A DNA stretch of 64,000 nt, taken from NCBI RefSeq assembly GCF_019278565.1, contig NZ_CP058988.1, positions 4,092,001 through 4,156,000 on the forward strand. The letters run 5' to 3'. Positions 55,230-63,791 of this stretch are shown here, in pieces. The number at the start of each line of letters is the position of its first letter. Positions within the stretch are counted from its first letter, which is position 1. Both the position numbers and the translations under genes were made by a program. The stretch is from Cellulophaga sp. HaHa_2_95. Lineage in GTDB: Bacteria > Bacteroidota > Bacteroidia > Flavobacteriales > Flavobacteriaceae. The notes below the pieces were generated by a model. The model was not told the DNA's origin. It saw nothing but the letters and a program-made list of their open reading frames with translations, and did no database searches.

Positions 55230-55291
55230 TTCTCGAATTAATTAATTTAGTCGCTAGAAAATTAAAGCTTTTTTAAGAAATTGTTAACGTG

Positions 55292-55801
55292 TTAATCTAA
55301 GTTTAACATTCCTTTATTATTTTCACGGGTAAGCACGAAACTTTTCTTTTTGCCAGGAAATTTAAAATGAACCACATTTTGCTGCTCCTCAAACATGTCT
55401 ACAAGAACCTCATTTGTGGCTGCTATAGATTTTATTTTAGCGTAATTAACCTTAGGTATTTCTAAGTAGACCACAACAATATCATTGTCATACTTTTTAC
55501 CAATGAATTTGTATTCTTGTTGCTCCTGATTTATCGTGAGGATGAATTTTGATCTTATGTATTTTTCAATATAAACCTCTATATCTTTTAGTTCATTTTC
55601 AGTAGCCATTCTTCCTTTAATTCCGTAGCGCTCATTAAGCGTTTTCTCTAAATCGTCAATAAAAATACGCGAGGTAATTTGTAACGCCTTATCTTTTTCT
55701 GAGTAGGCAATATTGGTCACGGTGACATAAAATTTATGTGCAGCTGTAAATGCTAATAAGGGGAATAGTACAATTAAAAAAAGTTTCTTCAGTGGTTTCA
55801 T
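55292..55801 (-). CDS. DUF6702-like exported protein
   Basis: A 169-residue protein with a signal peptide (MKPLKKLFLIVLFPLLAFTA). The mature part, with AHKFYVTVTNIAYSEKDKAL and QITSRIFIDDLEKTLNERYG, matches the DUF6702 family, small beta-rich proteins of Bacteroidota often encoded beside an M1 peptidase. The function is unknown. It lies just upstream of the M1 peptidase on the same strand. Confidence 0.75.
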   Translation of the reverse strand: MKPLKKLFLIVLFPLLAFTAAHKFYVTVTNIAYSEKDKALQITSRIFIDDLEKTLNERYGIKGRMATENELKDIEVYIEKYIRSKFILTINQEQQEYKFIGKKYDNDIVVVYLEIPKVNYAKIKSIAATNEVLVDMFEEQQNVVHFKFPGKKKSFVLTRENNKGMLNLD

Positions 55802-55870
55802 AGGATGTAGTATGCTTCTTTTTATGAATCAATTTAACAAAGCTTGTGCCAAAGATAAAGCTAATCTAGT

Positions 55871-56667
55871 TTATTCTGTTTTTAAGAACACTTTGCTTTT
55901 GCGCTCTAAAAACTCCCAAACAAGTAATTGATTCTCCGATTCTAATAACGCGTCAAAATTCTCATCTGCTTCACAAAAATATACAAACTCATGTAGTTGC
56001 AGGTCTGGAATTTTAAGGTTTTTTGAAATAATAGAATCTGGATAATAAGCCAATAGTTGTGCTACCGCATTATTCTTTTCCTCTCTGATAATGCGATCTT
56101 TTAACATGTTCGTACGACCCGAAATTCTATTTAATAATTTATGTGTATTTATAGCAAAACCTAGCGGGAGAACTTTAATTATGGTGCCCCGATCTGCCTC
56201 CAATAATTTCCGCTCATTATAGGTCATTTTCACCACATGAGTATTGGGCAAACCTAAAGTAGAAGAACACACCACAGACTGCTTTAATCCGCGCGCATCT
56301 TTAGTTAAATCTCCTGATAAATTATAGGGCATCACCACCACTTCTTGCAATTCATTTTCAGCCTCTTCTAAAGGAACTAGAAGCCGCTTGCTTTCTAAAA
56401 TAGCTTGGGTGATTATAATTTCTTTCTTTTTTAATTGTACGGACGAAAATACGACCGTATCCGATAAACGCACGGCTAGCGCAAAGAAGCCATAGTCATC
56501 TGTTATGGTAGCTTTCTTGGTAGAAACATTTTGCACATGAATGCCAGCTAATTCTAAATTTACTACCTGTACGTTCCCTCTAAAGTTACTTGATGGTCTT
56601 GTGCTTGAATCCCTATTGCTAGGAACAGCATCAGTACAACAAGATATTCTTTAGTGCTTTTTCTCAC
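55871..56667 (-). pseudogene. Frameshifted CarboxypepD_reg-like protein (array member 1)
   Basis: The downstream 222 codons (55871-56536) lack a signal peptide. Upstream, a GTG at 56667 opens MRKSTKEYLVVLMLFLAIGI, a clear signal peptide ending in QAQ, but in another frame that stops after 34 residues. Continuing from that cleavage site in the downstream frame gives NFRGNVQVVNLELAGIHVQN, which aligns without gaps to the neighbours' EIEGKVSSADGDVAATHVLN. One base seems to have been lost near 56598-56612. No slippery heptamer is present, so a mutation or assembly error is likelier than programmed frameshifting. The C-terminal region matches its paralogues. Confidence 0.75.
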
Positions 56668-56684
56668 GGTTATAAGCTATTAAT

Positions 56685-57470
56685 TTAAGGGGTTTCTAGG
56701 CTATTATTTTCCCGATACACTTTACTTTTTTTCCTAAGAAATTCCCATATTCTAATTTTATCATGGGTATCAACGATACTCGAAAACGAATCATCTACTT
56801 CACAGAAGTATAAAAAGTCATCAATCTTTAAAGCGGGAATTTTTAATTCCGTTACATAAAGGGTATCCGCATAAAAGGCTCTCACCCGTTCTGTTCGCGC
56901 ATATTTTTCATCACGCTTTACACGGTCTTTGAGCATTTTGGTTCTACCCGTTATGGCATTAATTATCGGGTTTACAGGTATTAAACCACCACCTGTGGTA
57001 GCTTCATTAAGTTTACGCTCACCCTGTGTTTTTTTCTTCACGTATGCATTGGGCAATCCTAAGGTAGCAGCAACGACTACCGGTTCACTACGCATATCTT
57101 GAGCTAGGTTACCTGTCAAATTATAAGGCATGACTACTACCTCCTTCAATTCATTTAATGCAGGATCAAGGGTGATATAAATAGTTTTGCTGGTGAGAAT
57201 CTCTGCGGTAACAATAATTTCTTTTCGTTGAAACTGAATAGCCGAAAAGACTAGAGTATCTTTTAAGCTTGCTGAAATTTTAAAAAATCCGTCAATATCG
57301 GTAATCGCTGCTTTTTTGGTAGAAACATTCAGCACATGCGTTGCGGCAACATCGCCATCAGCACTAGAAACTTTCCCTTCTATCTCTTTTGAAAAAACAC
57401 CTTGTGCTTGCCCGTAAAAACTAGCTACAAAGCATATAAAAACAAGGGTATGTTTTAAATTTCTAATCAA
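56685..57470 (-). CDS. CarboxypepD_reg-like exported protein (array member 2)
   Basis: A 261-residue protein with a signal peptide (HTLVFICFVASFYGQAQ). The N-terminal domain (about 28-105) is a carboxypeptidase regulatory-like beta sandwich with TKKAAITDIDGFFKI and ALNELKEVVVMPYN. A C-terminal region of about 140 residues, shared only with its neighbours here, contains GLPNAYVKKKTQGERKL, ITGRTKMLKDRVKRDEK and DFLYFCEVDDSFSS. There is no outer-membrane barrel. It is one of four tandem paralogues; its function is unknown. Confidence 0.8.
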   Translation of the reverse strand: MIRNLKHTLVFICFVASFYGQAQGVFSKEIEGKVSSADGDVAATHVLNVSTKKAAITDIDGFFKISASLKDTLVFSAIQFQRKEIIVTAEILTSKTIYITLDPALNELKEVVVMPYNLTGNLAQDMRSEPVVVAATLGLPNAYVKKKTQGERKLNEATTGGGLIPVNPIINAITGRTKMLKDRVKRDEKYARTERVRAFYADTLYVTELKIPALKIDDFLYFCEVDDSFSSIVDTHDKIRIWEFLRKKSKVYRENNSLETP

Positions 57471-57515
57471 AAGCTTAGGAATAAAAATTAATTAAAATTT
57501 ATCATGAAATAAGGA

Positions 57516-58286
57516 TCAATCTAAATCGTAGTTCTTTCGGTAAGCAACGCTTTTCTGTAGCATAAACTCCCAAATACTTAAGTTATCTTTCTCATCAAGT
57601 GCTGCAAATGAGGAATCTACCTCGCAGAAATACATAAAGTCATTAATCTTATCTGCAGGTATTTTCAATTGCTTTACATAGAGAGAATCATGGTAGGCTT
57701 TTCGGATAAACTCTGTACGCGAATATTTTGCTTCGCGGTCACTAATTAGACGCAGCCTTTTAGTTTCACCCGTCAAAGCATTAAGTGCATTTAGTAAAGG
57801 TCCTCCTGATCTTGCAGAAAAAGCTTTGCGCTCCGCTTGGCTCATTTTCTTTACAAAAGCATTAGGCAATCCTAAACTTGCTGCCGTCAAGGGCGGGTCA
57901 ATTTCAATCCTATTCATATCTCTACCCAACTCACCGCTTAAATTAAAGGGCATAACAACCACTTCATCTAAGGCATTTAAAGAGGGCTCTAAATTAATAT
58001 ATAACGATTTACTGGTCAGCAGTTCTTTAGTCATAACCAGCTCTTTACGCTGAAATTGCACTGCCGAAAATACTAGTGTATCATTTAAACCTGCCGTAAT
58101 GGTAAAAAAACCATCGATATCTGTAATTGCTGCTTTTTGTAGACTAATATTTAATACATGTGTAGCAGCCACGTCTCCATCTGCACTAGATACCCTACCT
58201 GCTATTTCTTTAGAACTAGTATCCTGTGCTTGCAAACTTGCAGCACAGATAAAAAAGCAGGCGCTATAGAGACTAGTTTTAATCAT
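57516..58286 (-). CDS. CarboxypepD_reg-like exported protein (array member 3)
   Basis: A 256-residue protein with a signal peptide ending near residue 20 (ICAASLQAQ). It shares the run VSSADGDVAATHVLN exactly with member 2, plus KAAITDIDGFFTI, LDEVVVMPFNLSGELG, LPNAFVKKMSQAERKAF, LTGETKRLR and DFMYFCEVDSSFAAL. Member 2 is the closest paralogue. It overlaps member 4 by 8 nt, so at least these two are cotranscribed. Confidence 0.8.
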   Translation of the reverse strand: MIKTSLYSACFFICAASLQAQDTSSKEIAGRVSSADGDVAATHVLNISLQKAAITDIDGFFTITAGLNDTLVFSAVQFQRKELVMTKELLTSKSLYINLEPSLNALDEVVVMPFNLSGELGRDMNRIEIDPPLTAASLGLPNAFVKKMSQAERKAFSARSGGPLLNALNALTGETKRLRLISDREAKYSRTEFIRKAYHDSLYVKQLKIPADKINDFMYFCEVDSSFAALDEKDNLSIWEFMLQKSVAYRKNYDLD

Positions 58287-59034
58287 CTAGTCCTTCGCGA
58301 AAATCTTTACTTGCATTCACTAGGAAATCAATCAGCTCAAACTCATTGGTTTTTTTAAGTAGCGATTGTTCTGGCAAACGCGTATCACAATAGTATAAAA
58401 ACTGCGTAATTTTATCTTGTGGTAATTGCAAATCGGACACAAAGAACTGATCATCATACACTTGACGCAGTACATCACTCACTTTTAATCTAGGCGCAGC
58501 TTCTGTAGTGGTACCATCTTCATTTTTAATTCCCTTTTTGATGGCTTTAAAAATGTTTACAAAATTGATTCCATTTTGCATACCACGCTCTTGATCAGAC
58601 ATGGCTATATTTTCTACTCTTGAAGTTTCATCTATACCATACTCGTATTTTTTAAACTCTTCATTCTTTACAATAAGAAATGCTTCTTGGTTTTCAGGAC
58701 CTACTACGACCTCATCAAGTTCTGTTACTTTTTCATTTACCTCAACAACAAGTCTATTATTGGCGATAATTTCAGGAGTAATAATAACGCGTTTCATTTG
58801 GTAATTCAATGCTGTAAAAACAAGCTCATCGCCTACTTTAACATTTATACCAAATTCGCCATCCGTATTCGTAATTACTCCTAATTCGGTATTTACATTT
58901 ATAACATTTTCATTTTGCACGTTACTATTGCGATACATTACTTTACCTCGCAAAAAGGTACGATCTTGGTCTTGCGCAAAACTTTGCGCTATTGAGAAAG
59001 TAAGTAAGCATATAAAAAGTATAATTTTTTTCAT
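58279..59034 (-). CDS. CarboxypepD_reg-like exported protein (array member 4)
   Basis: A 251-residue protein with a signal peptide (MKKIILFICLLTFSIAQSFA). The beta-sandwich domain has NTDGEFGINVKVGDELVFTA and VTELDEVVVGPENQE. The C-terminal region keeps the array's KITQFLYYCDTRLPEQSLL and FLVNASKDFREGL end but is the most divergent of the four. It is the first gene of the array transcript, which has a 178-bp divergent region to the peptidase gene at 59213. Confidence 0.8.
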   Translation of the reverse strand: MKKIILFICLLTFSIAQSFAQDQDRTFLRGKVMYRNSNVQNENVINVNTELGVITNTDGEFGINVKVGDELVFTALNYQMKRVIITPEIIANNRLVVEVNEKVTELDEVVVGPENQEAFLIVKNEEFKKYEYGIDETSRVENIAMSDQERGMQNGINFVNIFKAIKKGIKNEDGTTTEAAPRLKVSDVLRQVYDDQFFVSDLQLPQDKITQFLYYCDTRLPEQSLLKKTNEFELIDFLVNASKDFREGLDD

Positions 59035-59212
59035 AAGGTTCTTTTATCTAAGAAATACGTAGTGTTAAAAACCTTACTCGTTTTCCAATATTGAACAAGG
59101 GTCGTATCATTATAAGTTAAAGTTAAGTATAAAGGAAATATAAGTTGCCCTCAAAAAAAAATAATGCACCATTAAACTTTTGTTAATTTAGCAGATCAAA
59201 AAATACTACAAA

Positions 59213-59905
59213 TTGAAAAATTTACTACTTGCTAGCACGTCTACGCTTCACGGAGAACCATATTTGGCTTATCTTTTAGAAACCTTACAAGACTTTTATA
59301 AAAAGGTAACCACAGTTACCTTTATTCCCTACGCTAGACCAGGAGGCATTACACATGACGCATATACGGCTTTAGCTGCAAAAGCATTTGCTACGATAAA
59401 TAAAAAAGTGGTGGGCTTGCACACCTACAAAGATCCCTTGAAAGGCATCCAAGAGGCAGAGGCTTTCTTTACAGGAGGTGGCAACACCTTTCTACTCGTG
59501 CAACAATTGCATGAACTCGGATTAATGAACCCGTTGAAAAACAAAATTTTGACAGGGGCACCGTATTTTGGCACCAGTGCAGGAAGCAATATTGCGGGTG
59601 TAAATATGCAAACCACCAACGATATGCCTATTGTATATCCTCCTAGTTTTGAAACATTAGGTCTAGTACCTTTTAATATCAATGCACATTATTTAGATCC
59701 AGACCCTACCAGTACTCATAATGGCGAAACTAGAGCCACTAGAATTAGGGAATTTCATTGCTTTAATACCACTCCCGTAGTAGGATTGCGCGAAGGAAGT
59801 TTCATTCATATTCAAGACAAAAATACTACACTTAAAGGAGCGTTCAAAGCGAGAATTTTCGAACAAAATAAAGCTCCGTATGAGGGAATAAACCTACACT
59901 TTTAA
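59213..59905 (+). CDS. pepE: Peptidase S51, dipeptidase E-like
   Basis: A 230-residue serine peptidase that cleaves Asp-X dipeptides in relatives. The nucleophile Ser lies in FGTSAGSNIAGVNM, and EAFFTGGGNTFLLVQQL and NINAHYLDPDPTSTHNGE match the PepE branch. The start is TTG at 59213, the first possible codon giving MKNLLLASTST. It lies between the paralogue array and the repeat protein and has no obvious link to either. Confidence 0.9.
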   Translation: MKNLLLASTSTLHGEPYLAYLLETLQDFYKKVTTVTFIPYARPGGITHDAYTALAAKAFATINKKVVGLHTYKDPLKGIQEAEAFFTGGGNTFLLVQQLHELGLMNPLKNKILTGAPYFGTSAGSNIAGVNMQTTNDMPIVYPPSFETLGLVPFNINAHYLDPDPTSTHNGETRATRIREFHCFNTTPVVGLREGSFIHIQDKNTTLKGAFKARIFEQNKAPYEGINLHF

Positions 59906-60061
59906 TCATATTAACACAATAAAAACCTTGGTCATTTATAGAGCTATTCCTTAACTTTCAATCAGTTAAACTAGAGCAATTGCATTTCATCCCAAAAAAG
60001 TGGTGAAATCTTTATATAATTGTAGTTTTATCAAAATAACCCCTATTAAGTTCTTACACTT

Positions 60062-63000
60062 ATGCGCAATTTTTATTTCAAAACAGTTGTAATTATAGCA
60101 TTTCTATTTCTTGGATCAGGACAGCTTCAGGCCCAAGTAAAAATAGGAAACAACCCTCAAACCATAAACTCATCCTCCTTATTGGAACTAGAAAGTATTG
60201 ACAAGGCTTTTGTTGTTTCTAGAGTTACCAATGCTCAAATGAATGCCATTACCCCTTTAGAAGGTGCCATGGTTTACAATACTGAGGAACAATGTATCCA
60301 TTATTATGATGGCTTGCAGTGGATTAATATTTGTGAAGCATTTGGTGATACCTTAACGTTTACTAGTGAGGCATTAGAAAATCCTAATAATTTTGAATCC
60401 GTAAGTATCACTAAGACGACAGATACAAATTATAATTTTGAAGTAGGTTTATTAAATGCTTCCAACATTCAAGATGGCACCATCAGCACTACAAAATTAG
60501 TAGACGGCGCAGTTACGTTGAATAAGGTAGCTGATAATGCTGTAAACAACAGTAAAATTCAGAATGGAACGATACAACCTGGAAAGATGGCGGCTGGCTT
60601 ACCTAATACCATTCTGCAAACTAACGCGAGTTCTTTCGTTGAATGGGCTCCTTTAAATGTAGATAATGTTACGGGAAAAGACCTTACGGCCGGAGATACT
60701 TCTGTTGTAGTTACTAACGGTCTTGGTGCTACACTCGTAGAATCTAATGTGCGCGTAGCAGATGCGGGAATCACCAATATTAAACTTGGTCCCGATGCTG
60801 TAACTACTGATAAGATCTTAAATGAAACCATACTTTCTGAAGATATTTTAGATGGCACTATAGCTGAAGTAGATGTGGCAGACGATGCCATTACGAATGC
60901 AAAACTTGCAGACGATGCGGTAAATACTTTAGAACTTACAGATGATGCCGTAACTACAGATAAGATAGGAACCGCAGGATCTACAGACGCCAATAGAATT
61001 TTAGGAACTGATATAAATGGAGACCCTGCATGGCAAGATGCCGCAGCCATAGCTACTAGCTTAGGTGAAGATGTTACCTCTACAAACGGTTCTATTACCG
61101 GTACTGCTACTGGTGCTGCTTTGGTCGCTATGGATTTAGAGATAAAAGCAGATGACCTTACTATAGAAGCAAATCCTGATAATGTTACTGGAATTCAAGT
61201 AAAAGATGACGGAATTACAAGTGCCAAAATTTTAGATGAAACTATCGGTTCTGAAGATATTTTAGACGGCAGCATTGCAAACGCAGATCTTTTAGATAGA
61301 ACGATTACGCCTACCAAGTTAGCCGACGGTACAACAGCTGGTGAAATATTAAGATATGACGGTACGGACTGGGTGCTTGCCGACCAATCTACATTAGCAA
61401 TAACAGAAGTGGATGGTATTATAGGTAACGAAGTTACTGGTGCTACAAACCCTACACTAACACTTAGTGGCGCAGGAACTAACATAGACCCTTTAACCTT
61501 AGCTGTCTCTGCCGATGGTATTACAGAAAATGAATTAGCGGATAATGCTGTGACTGAAGCTAAAATAAACCCTAGTACAACAGATGGGCAAATTTTAACC
61601 ACAGTAGCAGGCTCAACGGTTTGGGCAACCCAAGCTTCTGAATTACCTACATTAACAGATGCACAAATTATTATATCTGATGGTACAGATGCAAATGCAA
61701 GAACCCTTGGCGGTGATGCCACTTTAGCAAATGACGGGACTCTTACGATTGCCGATGATGCTATTACTACAGTTAAAATTCTAGACGCTAATGTAACAGA
61801 TGATAAATTGGATAAAGGAAATATATCTTTAACTGGTTTTGCTGTTCCAACGACTGACCTTTCTGTTGGAAGCGTTAAAATAACAGATGTGGCTGACCCG
61901 ACTTTAGACCAAGATGCAGCAACTAAAATATATGTAGATACTCAAATTACGGGTTCTAATGCATTAGCTGATGCCAATATATTTATTGGCGATGCTGCTA
62001 ACACAGCCCAAGCAAATACCCTTGGCGGTGATGCTACTTTAGCGAATGATGGGACACTTACTATTGCTGATGACGCCATTACAACAGTTAAAATTTTAGA
62101 CGCCAACGTAACAGATGACAAACTAGATAAAGGAAATATATCTTTAACTGGTTTTGCTGTTCCAACGGCCGACCTTTCTGTTGGGAGCGTTAAAATAACA
62201 GATGTTGCTGACCCAACTTTAGACCAAGATGCAGCAACTAAAATATATGTAGATACTCAAATTACGGGTTCTAATGCATTAGCTGATGCCAATATATTTA
62301 TTGGTGATGCTGCTAACACAGCCCAAGCAAATACCCTTGGCGGTGATGCTACTTTAGCGAATGATGGGACACTTACTATTGCTGATGACGCCATTACAAC
62401 AGTTAAAATTTTAGACGCCAACGTAACAGATGACAAACTAGATAAAGGAAATATATCTTTAACTGGTTTTGCTGTTCCAACGGCCGACCTTTCTGTTGGA
62501 AGCGTTAAAATAACAGATGTGGCTGACCCAACTTTAGACCAAGATGCGGCAACTAAAAGATATGTAGATACTCAAATTACAGGTTCCAATGTCTTAGCTG
62601 ATGCCACTATATTTATTGGTGATGCTGCTAACACAGCCCAAGCAATTACCCTTGGCGGTGATGCTACTTTAGCGAATGATGGGACACTTACTATTGCTGA
62701 TGACGCCATTACAACAGTTAAAATTGCTAACAATACAGTTACTTCTGCTAAAATAATTGATGCTGCTGTTTCTTCTAATAAAATTTTAGACGGTACTATT
62801 GTTAATGCTGATGTAAATGCAGGAGCTGCGATAGCTGGCTCAAAAATTAACCCAGTATTTACAGATGCCATCTCTACAACAGGAACATTAACCACAGCAG
62901 GTACGGCAACTATTGGTGCAAATACAATTACCAGTGTAGACGGTACCGCTGGACAAATATTAACAACAGATGGCGCAGGTGTTGCTACTTGGGCAGATGC

Positions 63001-63790
63001 AGCTGTAAATAACTTAAGCTCTAGTAATTTAGTTCAAACCGCTAGTGAAGACAGAACCTACGATTTAAATGGCTCTGATTTATTCTTCATAGGCACAGGT
63101 AGTGTGGCAATTGGGCCAGATGCTCCTGGAACAAACAAACTGAGAGTTGATGGAACCACTAGAACTTCAGGCTTAAACAATTCACCGGGAACTACAGGCC
63201 AACCTTCATACAGATTCACAGATGATTCGGACACAGGTATGTACCGTGACGCCGCTGACCAATTAGCTTTGGGAACAGGTGGTACCGAAGCACTTAGAAT
63301 AATAGCGAATCAGAATGTAGGTATTGGTACGGCTACTCCTAATGAAAGTTTACACGTTGCAAACAACATGCAATTAGACGGCAGCTTTAAAGATAAAGAT
63401 GGCGATACAGGAACTAACGGTCAAGTATTAACCTCTACCGCAACAGGAACAGATTGGCAAACAGTGCCAACTATTGCAGCAATTGGGATGGTGAACAGAA
63501 CTGCAAATCCTGCAATTACGTCGCAACCTTTTAAACTAAGTGGCGCTACGGTAACCTTAATTTCAATTGGTGTTTATGAGATTGCTTTCAACTCAGCTAG
63601 ACCAGATGAATTTTATAATATTCAATTAACACTATTAGGAAGTGGAGGCAATACCATCAGGGTAAGAGCCACCAATTCTGATCCAATTACTGGAGATTTA
63701 CCTAATATAGATAGGTTTTTTGTTGAAACATTTGACAGTGCTGGAAATCCTGCAAATGCAGCTTTTCATTTCACTGTAACAGACTTTTAA
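60062..63790 (+). CDS. Large exported repeat protein with phage-tail-fibre-like repeats
   Basis: A 1242-residue protein with a signal peptide (MRNFYFKTVVIIAFLFLGSG, cleavage after QAQ, residue 25). An N-terminal domain (about 26-95) with SSSLLELESIDKAFVVSRV and GAMVYNTEEQCIHYYDG is common in exported Bacteroidota proteins. Then come many short units of the type LADDAVTTDKI / DGTIxxxDV, then 105-residue repeats with KITDVADPTLDQDAATKIYVD-like ends, the form seen in phage tail fibres. A C-terminal domain (about 1020-1242) has DTGMYRDAADQLALGTGG and an Ig-like end. It may form a trimeric fibre on the cell surface. The next gene starts 1 nt after the stop. Confidence 0.8.
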   Translation: MRNFYFKTVVIIAFLFLGSGQLQAQVKIGNNPQTINSSSLLELESIDKAFVVSRVTNAQMNAITPLEGAMVYNTEEQCIHYYDGLQWINICEAFGDTLTFTSEALENPNNFESVSITKTTDTNYNFEVGLLNASNIQDGTISTTKLVDGAVTLNKVADNAVNNSKIQNGTIQPGKMAAGLPNTILQTNASSFVEWAPLNVDNVTGKDLTAGDTSVVVTNGLGATLVESNVRVADAGITNIKLGPDAVTTDKILNETILSEDILDGTIAEVDVADDAITNAKLADDAVNTLELTDDAVTTDKIGTAGSTDANRILGTDINGDPAWQDAAAIATSLGEDVTSTNGSITGTATGAALVAMDLEIKADDLTIEANPDNVTGIQVKDDGITSAKILDETIGSEDILDGSIANADLLDRTITPTKLADGTTAGEILRYDGTDWVLADQSTLAITEVDGIIGNEVTGATNPTLTLSGAGTNIDPLTLAVSADGITENELADNAVTEAKINPSTTDGQILTTVAGSTVWATQASELPTLTDAQIIISDGTDANARTLGGDATLANDGTLTIADDAITTVKILDANVTDDKLDKGNISLTGFAVPTTDLSVGSVKITDVADPTLDQDAATKIYVDTQITGSNALADANIFIGDAANTAQANTLGGDATLANDGTLTIADDAITTVKILDANVTDDKLDKGNISLTGFAVPTADLSVGSVKITDVADPTLDQDAATKIYVDTQITGSNALADANIFIGDAANTAQANTLGGDATLANDGTLTIADDAITTVKILDANVTDDKLDKGNISLTGFAVPTADLSVGSVKITDVADPTLDQDAATKRYVDTQITGSNVLADATIFIGDAANTAQAITLGGDATLANDGTLTIADDAITTVKIANNTVTSAKIIDAAVSSNKILDGTIVNADVNAGAAIAGSKINPVFTDAISTTGTLTTAGTATIGANTITSVDGTAGQILTTDGAGVATWADAAVNNLSSSNLVQTASEDRTYDLNGSDLFFIGTGSVAIGPDAPGTNKLRVDGTTRTSGLNNSPGTTGQPSYRFTDDSDTGMYRDAADQLALGTGGTEALRIIANQNVGIGTATPNESLHVANNMQLDGSFKDKDGDTGTNGQVLTSTATGTDWQTVPTIAAIGMVNRTANPAITSQPFKLSGATVTLISIGVYEIAFNSARPDEFYNIQLTLLGSGGNTIRVRATNSDPITGDLPNIDRFFVETFDSAGNPANAAFHFTVTDF
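61643..62725 (+). repeat. Tandem 315-bp coding repeats
   Basis: Units start at about 61643, 61958 and 62273, with a fourth partial unit from 62588; the spacing is exactly 315 bp (105 codons). Units 2 and 3 differ at 7 of 315 positions by my reading; all but one are silent. The first unit differs in its first third and the last is cut short after about 45 codons. They belong to the repeat protein at 60062. Confidence 0.9.
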
Positions 63791-63791
63791 T

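Noticed and set aside
56590..56620. Programmed -1 ribosomal frameshift in array member 1
   Set aside because: The needed shift has the right direction, but there is no slippery heptamer or obvious downstream stem; a lost base explains it more simply.
61195..61722. 175-codon minus-strand frame and similar ones at 60559-61050 and 62572-62895
   Set aside because: They are antisense to the repeat protein and come from its repetitive codons.
61643..62725. CRISPR or noncoding satellite array
   Set aside because: The 315-bp units are in frame, code for a conserved protein repeat and lack spacers.
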